Part shown: in pieces, positions 42,437 to 51,732 of the stretch
Numbering within the stretch: the stretch's first letter is position 1
Layout of the letters: every line of letters starts with the position of its first letter
DNA from: Streptomyces longispororuber
Lineage (GTDB): Bacteria > Actinomycetota > Actinomycetes > Streptomycetales > Streptomycetaceae
Direction: 5' to 3'
DNA: 64,000 nucleotides
NCBI RefSeq assembly: GCF_014656095.1
Contig: NZ_BNBT01000004.1
Location: 1-64,000 of the forward strand
Notes under the pieces: generated by a model
Database searches by the model: none
What the model was told of the DNA's origin: nothing
Seen by the model: only the letters and a program-made list of their open reading frames with translations
Program-made: the position numbers and the translations under genes

Positions 42437-45400
42437 CCGGCCGGAGGAGTCCCGGTGCCCACCTCCCGCCGGTCCCGGCCGCGTGGGCGGGGCGGACCGC
42501 CGTCACCTGGTGCGGCGAGGAACTCACGTACGCCCGGCTCGACGCCTCGGTGGCGGACCTCGCGCGGCGCCTCGCCGCGCTCCGGGCGGCGCGGACGTGC
42601 GTCCTGGTCATGGGGCCGCTGTCGCCCGCGTACGTGGTCGGGCTGCTCGCCGCCTGGCGGGCCGGGGCAGTGCCGGTGCCGGTCGACGCCGGGCTGAGCC
42701 CGCAGCAGTACGCGTGGCTGGACGGGCGGACCCGCCCCTCGGTGGTGCTCAGCAGCGACGTCACGCCGGTGGACCAGTACCGGGGGACGGCCGCCGGTAC
42801 GGCCGAGGTGGTCCTGGACGCCGGGACCGGCGCGGTCGTCGTCGAGTCCGTGCCCGCCGCGGCCCGGCCCGCGCCGACGTTCCGGGACCCGGACGCGGGC
42901 TATGTGATCCCCACGTCCGGCTCGACCGGGGAGCCGAAGGCCGTGGTCGGGAGCCACCGGGGCCTGGAGGCCTTCCTCACCTGGTTCCGCGCCGAGTTCG
43001 CGCTCGGCCCGGCCGACCGGTGCGCCGCCCTCACCCGGGTCAACTTCGACCCCTCGCTGCGCGAACTGCTCGGGGTGCTCGGCGCCGGGGGCACGCTGGC
43101 GCTGCCCCCGGTGGACGCCCAGCTCGACCTGCCCGCCCTGGCCGGGCACCTGGTCGCGGGCGAGCCGACCACGGCGTTCCTCGTACCGTCGATCGCGCGG
43201 CGGCTGGCCGCCGAACCGCTCCTGGCCGGGGCCGGGCTGCCGGGTCTGCGGCTGCTGTTCTTCGCCGGTGAGGTGCTCGGCCGCAGGACCGTCGAGGAGT
43301 GGGCCGCGCTCGCGCCGAACGCCGAGATCGTGAACCTGTACGGCCAGACGGAGGCGACGCTCGCCCAGTTGTACCGGCGGGACGTCCAGTCGCTCAGGGC
43401 CGACGGCACCTGGTGCGCGCCGGTCGGCAGGCCCCGCCCCGGCGTGCGGGCGGCCGTCGCCGCACCCGACGCCGCCGGGGTCGGCGAGGTGCTCCTGGCC
43501 GTCGACGCGCCGGCGCTCGGGACGCTCCGGGCCCCCTCCGGCGAGGACGGCGGCGCGCACGGCGTGGACCCGTTCCCCGCCCCGCTGGCCACGGGCGACC
43601 TGGGCCACCGGCGCGACGACGGCGAGTGGGTGGTGGTCGGGCGCCGCGGCAACGACATCAAGGCCGGGGGCAGACGCGTGTCCTTCCACGGCTTCGTCGA
43701 CGCGGTCGAGGCCCTGGACGGCGTACGGCAGTGCGTCGTGGCCGACCGCGAGGGACCGCAGGTCTTCGTCGCGGCGGCGGGGGCCGGCACCCGGGCCGAG
43801 GAGCCGTTGCGCACCGCGGTCCACGCCCTCGCGCGGAGCATGGCGCTGCCGAGGTTCGCGCTGCACGTGCGCCCGCACCTGCCGGTGTCCCGCAGCGGGA
43901 AGGCCGACCGCCGCGCGCTCCTCGCCTCCGTCGACGGCGGCGAAGGCGGCGGCGAAGGCACCGCCTGGGACGCGGCGGCGGCCCGCGACGGGCACGCGGA
44001 GACCGAGCGGGTGCTGCGCGCGGCGCTCGGGTGCGGCACCGGCGCGGACGGCTTCGCCGAGGCGGGCGTCTCGTCCCTCGACCTGGTCACGGCCGTGGCC
44101 GAGGTCAGGCGCGCGTACGGCATCCGGCTGACCGTCCAGGAGTGCTTCGGCCTGCGCGACCTGCCGGCGCTGGCCCGGGAGATCGCCGCGCGGCGGCACG
44201 CGGGGGACGGAGCCCCGGCGGCCGGGACCGGTGCCGCCGCACCGGCCGCCGTGCGCCACCTGTACCCGCTCTCCACCCGGCAGGTGGGGTACCTGCGGAT
44301 CTGCATGCCCAAGGGCAACGGGAACTGGTGCAACCTCTCCCGGGAGATCCGGCTCGGCCGGCGGTCGTCCGCGGCGGCGGTCGAGGCGGCCCTGCGGACC
44401 CTGCTCACACGGCACGACGCGCTCGGCCTGGCCCTCACCCCGGACGGGCGCCACCAGATCTTCACCGCGGCGGCGGACCTGTCCTGCCCCGTGGACGTCG
44501 TGGACACCGGGCTCCCCGTGCGCGACCCGGCCTTCCGCGAGCGCGTGCAGGGCGCGCGCGCCGCACTGGTGTCGCGGCTGATCGACCCGGCGGAGCCGCC
44601 GCCGGTGCGGGCCGTGCTCGTACGGGGCGCCGACGGCAGCTCCGTCATCCTGGTCGCGCACCACCTGTTCGTGGACGGCCTGAGCCTGGACACGCTCACC
44701 GGTGAGCTCACCGCGCTCCTGGCCGGGGACCGGCTCGACCCCGACGGGCCGCGCGACACCTACCGCGACTACTGCGTCGCGACCGCGCGCTCGGACGTGC
44801 CGGACGCGGCGGCCGCCTACTGGCGCGCCCTGCTGGACGGCGCCACCCAGGCGCGGCTGCCCGAGTCCGCCGAACAGGGCGGGGCGCAGGGTGAGTTGCT
44901 TTCGCTGCCCCTGGGGGTGCTGGGCACGCGCACGGTGCACGAGCTCGCGCGGGAGCTGGGGGTCTCGGCGTTCACCGTGGTGCTGGCCGCGTTCGAACGG
45001 GCCGTCGCCGGGGCCTTCGGCTTCGACCGCCTGCCCGTCGTCGTCGTGAGCCAGCACCGGGGGGACACCGGGCCCGGCACGGTCGGCATGTTCACCACCA
45101 CGCTGACCGTGCGCGGGCCGGGCGCGGTGCCCCTGCGGCAGCACGCGGCCGCGCTGGGGCGCCAGTTGGCCGAGGGCGTGGAGCACAGCGGCTGGGAGTT
45201 CGACCAGCGCGTCGACGACCTGGGGCTGGCCGGCGCGGACTGCTTCCCGCTGTCCACGGTCCTGTGCAACCAGCGTCCGTGGCCCCGGGACCTGCGCGCC
45301 CGCGACCTCGGGGCCCGGCGGCCGCGCGCGCTCGGCCGGGCCCTGCCCTACCAGTTGCAGGGAGAGCTGCAGATGTCCGGACCCGAGCTGGTCATGGCGT

Positions 45401-45501
45401 ACTACTACCGCAAGGGCGTCCTCGACGCCGCCGGGGCGGCCCGGGTGCACCGCGATCTGCTGCGGGCCCTGCGCGCGGGGCGGGAGGCGGCCGATGCCTG
45501 A
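42433..45501 (+). CDS. NRPS module A-T-C
   Basis: This 1022-residue NRPS has an adenylation domain (residues about 15-500: IPTSGSTGEPKAV, LYGQTEATLAQLY, TGDLGHRRDDGEW, Lys in SRSGKADRRAL). A carrier domain follows with Ppant Ser548 in AGVSSLDLV, then a condensation domain (about 615-1022) with an intact HHLFVDG (H743-G749). The A4 region reads VNFDPSLRELLG, not matching a specificity code I can read. A-first order suggests it loads its own amino acid and condenses with an upstream-delivered or downstream partner. It overlaps the next NRPS gene by 8 bases. Confidence 0.88.
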   Translation: MTGRRSPGAHLPPVPAAWAGRTAVTWCGEELTYARLDASVADLARRLAALRAARTCVLVMGPLSPAYVVGLLAAWRAGAVPVPVDAGLSPQQYAWLDGRTRPSVVLSSDVTPVDQYRGTAAGTAEVVLDAGTGAVVVESVPAAARPAPTFRDPDAGYVIPTSGSTGEPKAVVGSHRGLEAFLTWFRAEFALGPADRCAALTRVNFDPSLRELLGVLGAGGTLALPPVDAQLDLPALAGHLVAGEPTTAFLVPSIARRLAAEPLLAGAGLPGLRLLFFAGEVLGRRTVEEWAALAPNAEIVNLYGQTEATLAQLYRRDVQSLRADGTWCAPVGRPRPGVRAAVAAPDAAGVGEVLLAVDAPALGTLRAPSGEDGGAHGVDPFPAPLATGDLGHRRDDGEWVVVGRRGNDIKAGGRRVSFHGFVDAVEALDGVRQCVVADREGPQVFVAAAGAGTRAEEPLRTAVHALARSMALPRFALHVRPHLPVSRSGKADRRALLASVDGGEGGGEGTAWDAAAARDGHAETERVLRAALGCGTGADGFAEAGVSSLDLVTAVAEVRRAYGIRLTVQECFGLRDLPALAREIAARRHAGDGAPAAGTGAAAPAAVRHLYPLSTRQVGYLRICMPKGNGNWCNLSREIRLGRRSSAAAVEAALRTLLTRHDALGLALTPDGRHQIFTAAADLSCPVDVVDTGLPVRDPAFRERVQGARAALVSRLIDPAEPPPVRAVLVRGADGSSVILVAHHLFVDGLSLDTLTGELTALLAGDRLDPDGPRDTYRDYCVATARSDVPDAAAAYWRALLDGATQARLPESAEQGGAQGELLSLPLGVLGTRTVHELARELGVSAFTVVLAAFERAVAGAFGFDRLPVVVVSQHRGDTGPGTVGMFTTTLTVRGPGAVPLRQHAAALGRQLAEGVEHSGWEFDQRVDDLGLAGADCFPLSTVLCNQRPWPRDLRARDLGARRPRALGRALPYQLQGELQMSGPELVMAYYYRKGVLDAAGAARVHRDLLRALRAGREAADA

Positions 45502-48500
45502 GGCGACGCTCGCGCCGTACCCGCTGGGGCCGATCCAGCAGGCCTACCTCGTCGGCGACCAGGACGGGCTCGACCTGCGCGGCCCGGCGCGCTACTACCT
45601 CGCCTGCGACCTGGACACCGACCGCGTGGACGGGGTGCGGGGGCGGCTGGACCGCCTGGTGCGCGACAACCCGGTGCTGCGCCTGCGCGTCGGGGACGAC
45701 CTGGCGCCGACGCCGGTCGCCGACGACGCAGTGGTGCCGGTGCGCCTGCTGGAGGCCACCGAGGAGACGTTCGCCGCCGTCGACGGCGGCGTGCGCGACC
45801 GGTACCGCTCCGACCGGTTCGCCTTCGACGCCTGGCCGCAGGTCGAGGTCACCGTGGTGCGTACGCCCCGGCGGGCCCGGCTGCACGTGGCGTACGCCCT
45901 GTGGCTGATGGACGCGGCCTCGCTCGCCGACTTCCTCCAGGCCCTGGCCGGGGGCGGCGCGCCGGGCCCCCGCCCCGCTCCGGCAGGCGTGTCGGCCCCC
46001 GGGACGACGGGGCGGCGGGCGCGTGACGAGCGGTACTGGAGCCGGGTGGCGCCGCACCTCCCCGAGGCCGCCGAGGTGCCGCTGCGGCCGGACTGGCGGC
46101 AGTCGGGCCGTGCCGTCGGCCACCGGATGCTGCACATCGACGGGGCCTCGGCCGCCGCGCTCGCGGACCGGGCGCGGCGGCACGGCCTGACCCTGCCGAT
46201 GGTCTTCCTGACGGTGTACGGGGCGCTGCTCGGCGCCGTCGGCGGGGACGCGCCGCACACGGTCACCCTCGTGCGGTCGCGGCGCGAGGACGTCGGCGCC
46301 GGGCGGGAGCTGGGCAACTACGGCACCACCGTCCCCCTGGCGGTGCCCGCGCGGGCGGGCCGCGCCTTCGTCGAGCTGGCGCGGGACGTCCAGGGCCGGT
46401 TCCTGGAGCAGTCCCTGCACGCGTCGCTCAGCGGGCTCGACATCACGCGCCTCGCCGGTCCCGGGGCCCCGCGCAGCGGCCTGCGGCACCCGTTCGCGTT
46501 CACGGCGGTGGAGCTGGACAGCCGGGGCGAGGCGGCGGCCGGGCTGCGCCGCGTGTGGGACAGCGTCCACCTGCGCGTCCCGCAGGTCCTGCTGGACCAC
46601 CAGGTCGGCGTCGACACCGACGGCAGCGTCCGCCTGGGCTTCGACTGGCGCACCGACGCGTTCGACGAGGGCTTCGTCGAGGACCTGATCGACGCCTACG
46701 CCGGAACGGTCGAGCGACTGGCGGCGGACGGGGCGAGCTGGGTGCGCCCGGCCGAACCCGCCGGGCCGGTCCCCGCGGCGACGGCACCCCCCGCCCGGCC
46801 CTCGGGGCCCGGCGCCGGGACGCTGGGGCAGCGGTTCCTGGCGGCGGCCGGGCGGACGCCGGACGCGCCCGCGGTCCGGGACGACGCCGGGGTGCTCACC
46901 TACGCCGGGCTCGCCGACGCCGCCGCGGACGTCGCGGAGCGGCTGGTCGACGCGGGGGCCGGGGTGGGTGACCTCGTGGCGGTGCACCTGCCGCGCGGCC
47001 GGGGCCTCGTGGTCGCCGTGCTCGGGGCGCTGCTCGCCGGGTGCGTCTTCGTCCCGCTGGACCACGGGCTGCCGCCCGGGCGCCTCGACCGCATCGCGCG
47101 CCGGGCGGGCCTGCGCCACGTGGTGACCGGGGAGGGAGAGGACGCCGCGGCCTGGCGGGGGCGCGGGGTGTGTCCTGTCGCGCCGGGGCCGGTGGCGCGA
47201 CGGCGGCGCCCGCTGCCCGACCGCGGCTTCCCCGAGACCGCGTACGTGATCCACACCTCGGGGTCGACGGGTGAGCCGAAGGGCGTGGTCGTCCGGCACA
47301 GCGCCGTGCTGGCCACCCTCGACGCCGTCAACGACCTGATCGGCCTCACCCCGGCCGACAGCGTCCTCGCGGTGTCGTCGATCGGCTTCGACCTGTCGGT
47401 GTACGACCTGTTCGGCCCGCTCCTCGTCGGCGCCGCGGTGGTCCTGCTCACCCAGGACAACGCGCGCACCCCGGCGGCGTGGTCCCGGGCCGTCAAGGAC
47501 CACGGAGTGACGGTCTGGAACTCCACCCCGGCGCTGGCGTCGCTGCTCCAGGAGGAGGGCGGCCGCCTGCCGTCGCTGCGCGTCTTCCTGCTGAGCGGGG
47601 ACTGGATCCCCCTGGCCCTGCCCGAGGCGCTGGGCGCGGTGTCCGCCGACGCGGACGTCATCAGCCTGGGCGGCGCGACCGAGGGCGCGATCTGGTCGAT
47701 CCACCACCGGGTCACGGCGGCCGACGCCTCCGGCCGCTCCATCCCGTACGGCAAGCCCCTCGCGGGCCAGGACGTCCTGGTCCTGGACGCGCGGGGGCGG
47801 GTCTGCCCGGACTGGCACATCGGTGAGCTGCACCTCGCGGGCGCGGGCGTGGCCGACGGCTACCTGAACGACCCGGACCGCACCGCCGAGGCGTTCGCCC
47901 TCCACCCCGAGCACGGGTGGGTGTACCGGACCGGCGACCGCGGGCGCCGCGGCCCTGACGGCGTCGTCGAGTTCCTCGGCCGCGCCGACAGCCAGGTGAA
48001 GGTCAGCGGCCACCGGGTCGAGCTGGGGGAGATCGAGGCGCGGCTCGACGCGCTGGACGTAGTGCGCTCCAGCGCGGCGCGCGTCACGGCCGACGGCGGC
48101 GGCATCGTCGCGTACGCCGTCCTCTCCCCCGGTGCGCCGGACGCATGGCGGGAGCGGTGCCTGGCCGCGCTGCGCGACGAACTGCCCTCGTACATGGTGC
48201 CGTCCGCGCTCGTGGCCCTCGACGAGATCCCGCTGACCGCCAACGGCAAGGTCGACCGGCGCGTGCTGGCCGCCGTGCCCGCGGCGCGGGCGGCGCAGGC
48301 GCCGCCGGAGCCCGGCGGCGGGCTGCACCTGCGGGAGGCCGCGTCCTGCTGGGCCGAGGTCCTCGGGCGGCCGCCGGGCCCCGAGGGGTTCTTCGCGTCC
48401 GGCGGCAGCTCCGTCGACGCGATCCGCCTCCTGTCGCTGCTGCACAGCAGGTACGGGTACGAGATCCCGTTCGGGCGGTTCCTCGCGCGGCCGACCCTGG

Positions 48501-49273
48501 CCGGTCTCGCCGCGCTGTGCGGGACAGCCCGTGGAGGAGGGGGCGCGGCGGGCCCGGCGGTGTGGTGCTTCGCCCCGCGGGCGGTGGCGCGCCCCCGGGG
48601 CCGGGTGGTCCTCTTCCCGCCGGTCGGCGGCGGCGTCGCGTGCTACGCGGAGCTGATCCGGAGCCTGCCCGGGGACGTCGACGTGCGCGTGCTCGGCTTC
48701 GACCGGCCCCTCGACCCGGAGCCGGGCGGGGCGGCGTCCCTGGCCGGTGCCGCGGACGCCTGCCTGCGCCACCTGCCTGCGGAGGTCGCCGACGCCGCGG
48801 TGCCGTGCGTCTTCGCCGGCTGGTCGTTCGCCGGCGCGCTCGCGGCCGCGGCGGCGCGGGCCGCGCCGTACCGGGTCGCCCTGGTCGTCGCCGTGGACAC
48901 GCCCGAGTCGGCGGCCGCGCGCCGCGGCGACGCGTCCGACGCGGCGCTGCTCGCCGAGTTCGAGGGCGACGTCCGGCAGGCGGGCGGCGTGGCCGTGCCG
49001 GCGGTGGAGGTGCGCCGGGACCCGGCGCTGCGCCGCAGGTTCGCGGTGTACCGGCAGAACACGCTGCTGCTGCGTGCCTGGCGGCCGCGCCCCGTACCGG
49101 TGCCGGTCGTCGCGTGCCACGCGGCGCACCGGCCGGCCGAGCCGCGGCCGGACGCCGGGCGGCGGTGGTCGCCGGAGGTGCGCGACGTGGCCTTGACCGG
49201 AGGGCACTTCGACGCCCTCGCCGCCGCGAACGTCCCGCGCGTACGGGACGCGATCGAGAGGGGGTTCCGATGA
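45494..49273 (+). CDS. NRPS module Cy-A-T-TE, cysteine-type A domain
   Basis: This 1259-residue NRPS opens with a heterocyclization-type domain (YPLGPIQQAYLVG). Its core ALWLMDAAS lacks the first Asp of the DxxxxDxxS motif. The A domain (about 450-950) has SSIGFDLSVYDLFG and LGGATEGAIWSI, patterns typical of cysteine-activating domains next to Cy domains. A carrier domain (GGSSVDAI, Ser973) and thioesterase (GWSFAG, Ser1111; His1238 in GGHFDAL) follow. The module should add Cys and release the product by hydrolysis or cyclization. Whether a thiazoline forms is doubtful. Confidence 0.88.
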   Translation: MPEATLAPYPLGPIQQAYLVGDQDGLDLRGPARYYLACDLDTDRVDGVRGRLDRLVRDNPVLRLRVGDDLAPTPVADDAVVPVRLLEATEETFAAVDGGVRDRYRSDRFAFDAWPQVEVTVVRTPRRARLHVAYALWLMDAASLADFLQALAGGGAPGPRPAPAGVSAPGTTGRRARDERYWSRVAPHLPEAAEVPLRPDWRQSGRAVGHRMLHIDGASAAALADRARRHGLTLPMVFLTVYGALLGAVGGDAPHTVTLVRSRREDVGAGRELGNYGTTVPLAVPARAGRAFVELARDVQGRFLEQSLHASLSGLDITRLAGPGAPRSGLRHPFAFTAVELDSRGEAAAGLRRVWDSVHLRVPQVLLDHQVGVDTDGSVRLGFDWRTDAFDEGFVEDLIDAYAGTVERLAADGASWVRPAEPAGPVPAATAPPARPSGPGAGTLGQRFLAAAGRTPDAPAVRDDAGVLTYAGLADAAADVAERLVDAGAGVGDLVAVHLPRGRGLVVAVLGALLAGCVFVPLDHGLPPGRLDRIARRAGLRHVVTGEGEDAAAWRGRGVCPVAPGPVARRRRPLPDRGFPETAYVIHTSGSTGEPKGVVVRHSAVLATLDAVNDLIGLTPADSVLAVSSIGFDLSVYDLFGPLLVGAAVVLLTQDNARTPAAWSRAVKDHGVTVWNSTPALASLLQEEGGRLPSLRVFLLSGDWIPLALPEALGAVSADADVISLGGATEGAIWSIHHRVTAADASGRSIPYGKPLAGQDVLVLDARGRVCPDWHIGELHLAGAGVADGYLNDPDRTAEAFALHPEHGWVYRTGDRGRRGPDGVVEFLGRADSQVKVSGHRVELGEIEARLDALDVVRSSAARVTADGGGIVAYAVLSPGAPDAWRERCLAALRDELPSYMVPSALVALDEIPLTANGKVDRRVLAAVPAARAAQAPPEPGGGLHLREAASCWAEVLGRPPGPEGFFASGGSSVDAIRLLSLLHSRYGYEIPFGRFLARPTLAGLAALCGTARGGGGAAGPAVWCFAPRAVARPRGRVVLFPPVGGGVACYAELIRSLPGDVDVRVLGFDRPLDPEPGGAASLAGAADACLRHLPAEVADAAVPCVFAGWSFAGALAAAAARAAPYRVALVVAVDTPESAAARRGDASDAALLAEFEGDVRQAGGVAVPAVEVRRDPALRRRFAVYRQNTLLLRAWRPRPVPVPVVACHAAHRPAEPRPDAGRRWSPEVRDVALTGGHFDALAAANVPRVRDAIERGFR

Positions 49274-49623
49274 ACGGGACGACGGTGTGCGCGGTGATCG
49301 TCGACGAGCTGGACCGGCAGGGGTACCGCCTGGGCCCGGAGGAGTACGGCGAGGACCTGGTCGGTGCCGGGGTCAACTCCGTGAGCCTGGTGCGCCTCCT
49401 GTCCTGCCTGGAAGACCGGTTCGACATCGAGTTCGAGGTCGCCCGACTGTTCCGCGAGCCGGTGACCGTCACCCGCCTCACGGAAGTGATCATCGCCCGC
49501 GCCCCGGGGGACGCGACGGACCGCGTCTCGTTGGGGGACGCGACGGACCGCATCCCCCCTGGAGGCGCGACGGACCGTGTTTCCGCGCGGGACGCGGCGG
49601 ACCATGAAGGGACACGCCCATGA
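49270..49623 (+). CDS. Free-standing carrier protein with repeat tail
   Basis: This 117-residue protein has an acyl/peptidyl carrier domain in residues 1 to about 78 with the Ppant Ser in GAGVNSVSLVRLL. A tail of four 9-residue repeats follows (GDATDRVSL, GDATDRIPP, GGATDRVSA, RDAADHEGT) that is not part of the fold. It is coupled to both neighbours by ATGA overlaps, so it probably carries the substrate of the adjacent flavoprotein or of the stand-alone ligase. Confidence 0.82.
   Translation: MNGTTVCAVIVDELDRQGYRLGPEEYGEDLVGAGVNSVSLVRLLSCLEDRFDIEFEVARLFREPVTVTRLTEVIIARAPGDATDRVSLGDATDRIPPGGATDRVSARDAADHEGTRP
49506..49613 (+). repeat. 27-bp tandem repeats in carrier gene tail
   Basis: Four in-frame copies of a 27-bp unit (GGGGGACGCGACGGACCGCG core, the first two nearly identical) encode the 9-residue repeats at the C terminus of the carrier protein. 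Confidence 0.75.
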
Positions 49624-50783
49624 CCACATCGCCCCCGTCGACGCTGGTGGACCGGGCCCGCCATGTGGCCGCGCTCGCGGCCGAGCACGCCGCGCGCGCC
49701 GAGGCCGCCCGAGCGCCGCACCCGGAGGTGCTGGCCGCGGTGACCGCCGCCGGTTTCGCGAGCCACGGCGTACCGGCGCCCTTCGGCCGCCCCGGCCGTA
49801 CGCTCGCGGAGCTGAAGCGGGCCGTGGCCCTGGTCGCCGCGGAGTGTCCGGCGACCGCCTGGTGCGCGGTCCTCGCCGCGCTCATGTCCCGCACCGCGGG
49901 CTATCTGCCCCCGCGGGGGCGGGAGGCGCTCTGGGCCGACGGGCCGGAGGCGCTCGTCGCCGGAGCGGTGACACCGCGCGGCAGTGCCGCTCCGGTGGCG
50001 GGCGGCTGGTCGCTGTCGGGGACCTGGCCGTCGGTGACGACGGCCGAGGACGCCGACTGGCTGCTCCTCGCCGCCGTGGTACGGGAGGACGGGAAGGAGG
50101 GCGCCCGTGTGTTCGCCGTGGAGCGCGCGGCGGTGCGCGTCGAGAGGACCTGGGACGACGTGGGCATGCGGGCCACGGGCAGCCACACCGTGGTGGCCGA
50201 CGAGGTGTTCGTCGCGGCGCCGATGACGTTTCCCTTCGCCTGCCTCACCGCCGTGGACGACCCGCCGCCCGGCCCCGACGGCCGCCCCGTCCCGCTGCTG
50301 GCCGTGAACGCCTTCGCGTTCTGCCTGCCGATGCTCGGCGCCGCCCAGGGCGCGCTGCGCCGCTGGCGGGAGCTGACCGACGCGAAGCTGCGGGCCCACC
50401 CCGCCGCGTACGACCCGGTGGTCGCGCACTACGCCGACGTGTTCGCCCGCAGCGCCAGCGAGATCGACGCGGCCGACCTCGTCCTCGACCGCGTCGCGCG
50501 GGTCGTCGACTCGGGCGCGCCCGTCGGCCGGGCGGAGGTGGCGCGCAACCAGCGGGACTGCGCCTTCGCCGCCGGGCTGCTGGTGGGCGCCGTGGACCAG
50601 CTCATGCGGGCGTCCGGCACCAGCGGCCACAGCACGAGCCTCGGCCTGCAACGCCTCTGGCGCGACGTGCACACGGCGGGCGCGCACCGGGCGCTCCAGT
50701 TCGGCACGGCGGCGGCCGGGTACGCCCGCGAGTTCCTGCGTCCCGCGGCACCCGCGGAAGCGCCCGCCGGCGCCGCCCGATGA
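49620..50783 (+). CDS. Acyl-CoA dehydrogenase-like flavoprotein
   Basis: This 387-residue protein has the acyl-CoA dehydrogenase fold but a C-terminal half of the flavin monooxygenase/Acyl-CoA_dh_2 kind (LWRDVHTAGAHRALQFGTAA). The catalytic Glu of true dehydrogenases is not evident. It could desaturate or hydroxylate a carrier-bound intermediate using reduced flavin. It sits directly after the carrier gene with an ATGA overlap, which supports a carrier-tethered substrate. Confidence 0.82.
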   Translation: MTTSPPSTLVDRARHVAALAAEHAARAEAARAPHPEVLAAVTAAGFASHGVPAPFGRPGRTLAELKRAVALVAAECPATAWCAVLAALMSRTAGYLPPRGREALWADGPEALVAGAVTPRGSAAPVAGGWSLSGTWPSVTTAEDADWLLLAAVVREDGKEGARVFAVERAAVRVERTWDDVGMRATGSHTVVADEVFVAAPMTFPFACLTAVDDPPPGPDGRPVPLLAVNAFAFCLPMLGAAQGALRRWRELTDAKLRAHPAAYDPVVAHYADVFARSASEIDAADLVLDRVARVVDSGAPVGRAEVARNQRDCAFAAGLLVGAVDQLMRASGTSGHSTSLGLQRLWRDVHTAGAHRALQFGTAAAGYAREFLRPAAPAEAPAGAAR

Positions 50784-50848
50784 GCCCGAAGAGCCCCAGG
50801 AGCCCGATGACTCCCATGAGCCCGACGCCCCCGATGACAGGGAGAGCC

Positions 50849-51613
50849 ATGGACACCGGTACGGACATGCGGCGGCTGGCCGCGGACGCGCGGTGCGGCC
50901 GCGGCCCGGACTCGCCCTACCTGGAGAAGCTGGAGCGCCACGGGTTCGTCGTCCTGGAACCCGCCGGTGCCGAGGCGCCGCCGCTGGCGGACCTCATGGC
51001 TCCGCTCGGCGACCCGGTACCGTACGGCTTCGGCACGACGCTGGTCCAGGAGCAGCGGCCGGGCACCGACAACTCCCAGTTCCGGACGGGCGCCATCCCG
51101 ATGCACGTCGACGGGTACCTCAACGCCCACCCCGTCCGGTACATCGGCCTGGAGTGCCTCGAAGCTCCGTACGCGGGCGGTGAGACGCTCGTCGCGAGCA
51201 GCCGGGCCTTCTTCGCGGCGGCGCCGGAGGGCCTCCTGGAGACGCTGCGCGGCATCACCGTCGAGTACCGCTCGAACGTCTCCGGCTTCTACGTGGAACG
51301 CCCCGAGGGGAACCCGGTCGTGCCGCCCGTGCAGGCGGACCCGGTGACGGGCGGCGAGGCCCTGTGCGTCGGCGTCGACTATCCGGAGGACCCGGGCCGG
51401 AACTTCAGCGCGGCGGTGGTCGGCTACACCGAGGAGCAGAACCGTGCCCTCTTCCGGGAGCTGGACCGTGTGCTGCGCCGCCCCGAGGTGACGTACGCCC
51501 ACGCGTGGCGGGCCGGGCAGGTGCTGATCTTGGACAACCGCCGTGTGGTGCACGGACGCGCGGCCTACCCGGCCGACGCCCGGCGGAAGCTGCTGCGCGT
51601 CTCGGTGAGCTGA
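50849..51613 (+). CDS. Second CarC-like Fe(II)/2-oxoglutarate oxygenase
   Basis: This 254-residue paralogue of the first cluster oxygenase has iron ligands at identical spacing (H86 and D88 in MHVDGYLN, H235 in RRVVHGRAAY), the same YGFGTTLVQE, GGETLVASSRAFF and SNVSGFY regions, and the same C-terminal LRVSVS ending. ATG 50849 has AGGGAG 4 bases upstream. An earlier ATG at 50780 overlaps the preceding stop (ATGA) and would add 23 Ser/Pro/Met-rich residues. It probably oxidises another position or a later intermediate. Confidence 0.82.
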   Translation: MDTGTDMRRLAADARCGRGPDSPYLEKLERHGFVVLEPAGAEAPPLADLMAPLGDPVPYGFGTTLVQEQRPGTDNSQFRTGAIPMHVDGYLNAHPVRYIGLECLEAPYAGGETLVASSRAFFAAAPEGLLETLRGITVEYRSNVSGFYVERPEGNPVVPPVQADPVTGGEALCVGVDYPEDPGRNFSAAVVGYTEEQNRALFRELDRVLRRPEVTYAHAWRAGQVLILDNRRVVHGRAAYPADARRKLLRVSVS

Positions 51614-51732
51614 TCGCCACCGCCACCGCCACCGGCCGCGCCCGCGGCCCCGTCCTGTGTTCCGGAGCGCTTCCCGAAGCGTTTTCCGGAGCGTTCCCCG
51701 GAGATCTTCCAGAAGGGTGTCCCGGAGTGCCC

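Noticed and set aside
42385..49207. Two long minus-strand frames opposite the NRPS genes
   Set aside because: They mirror the codon bias of the NRPS genes, lack domain motifs and conflict with the clear plus-strand operon.
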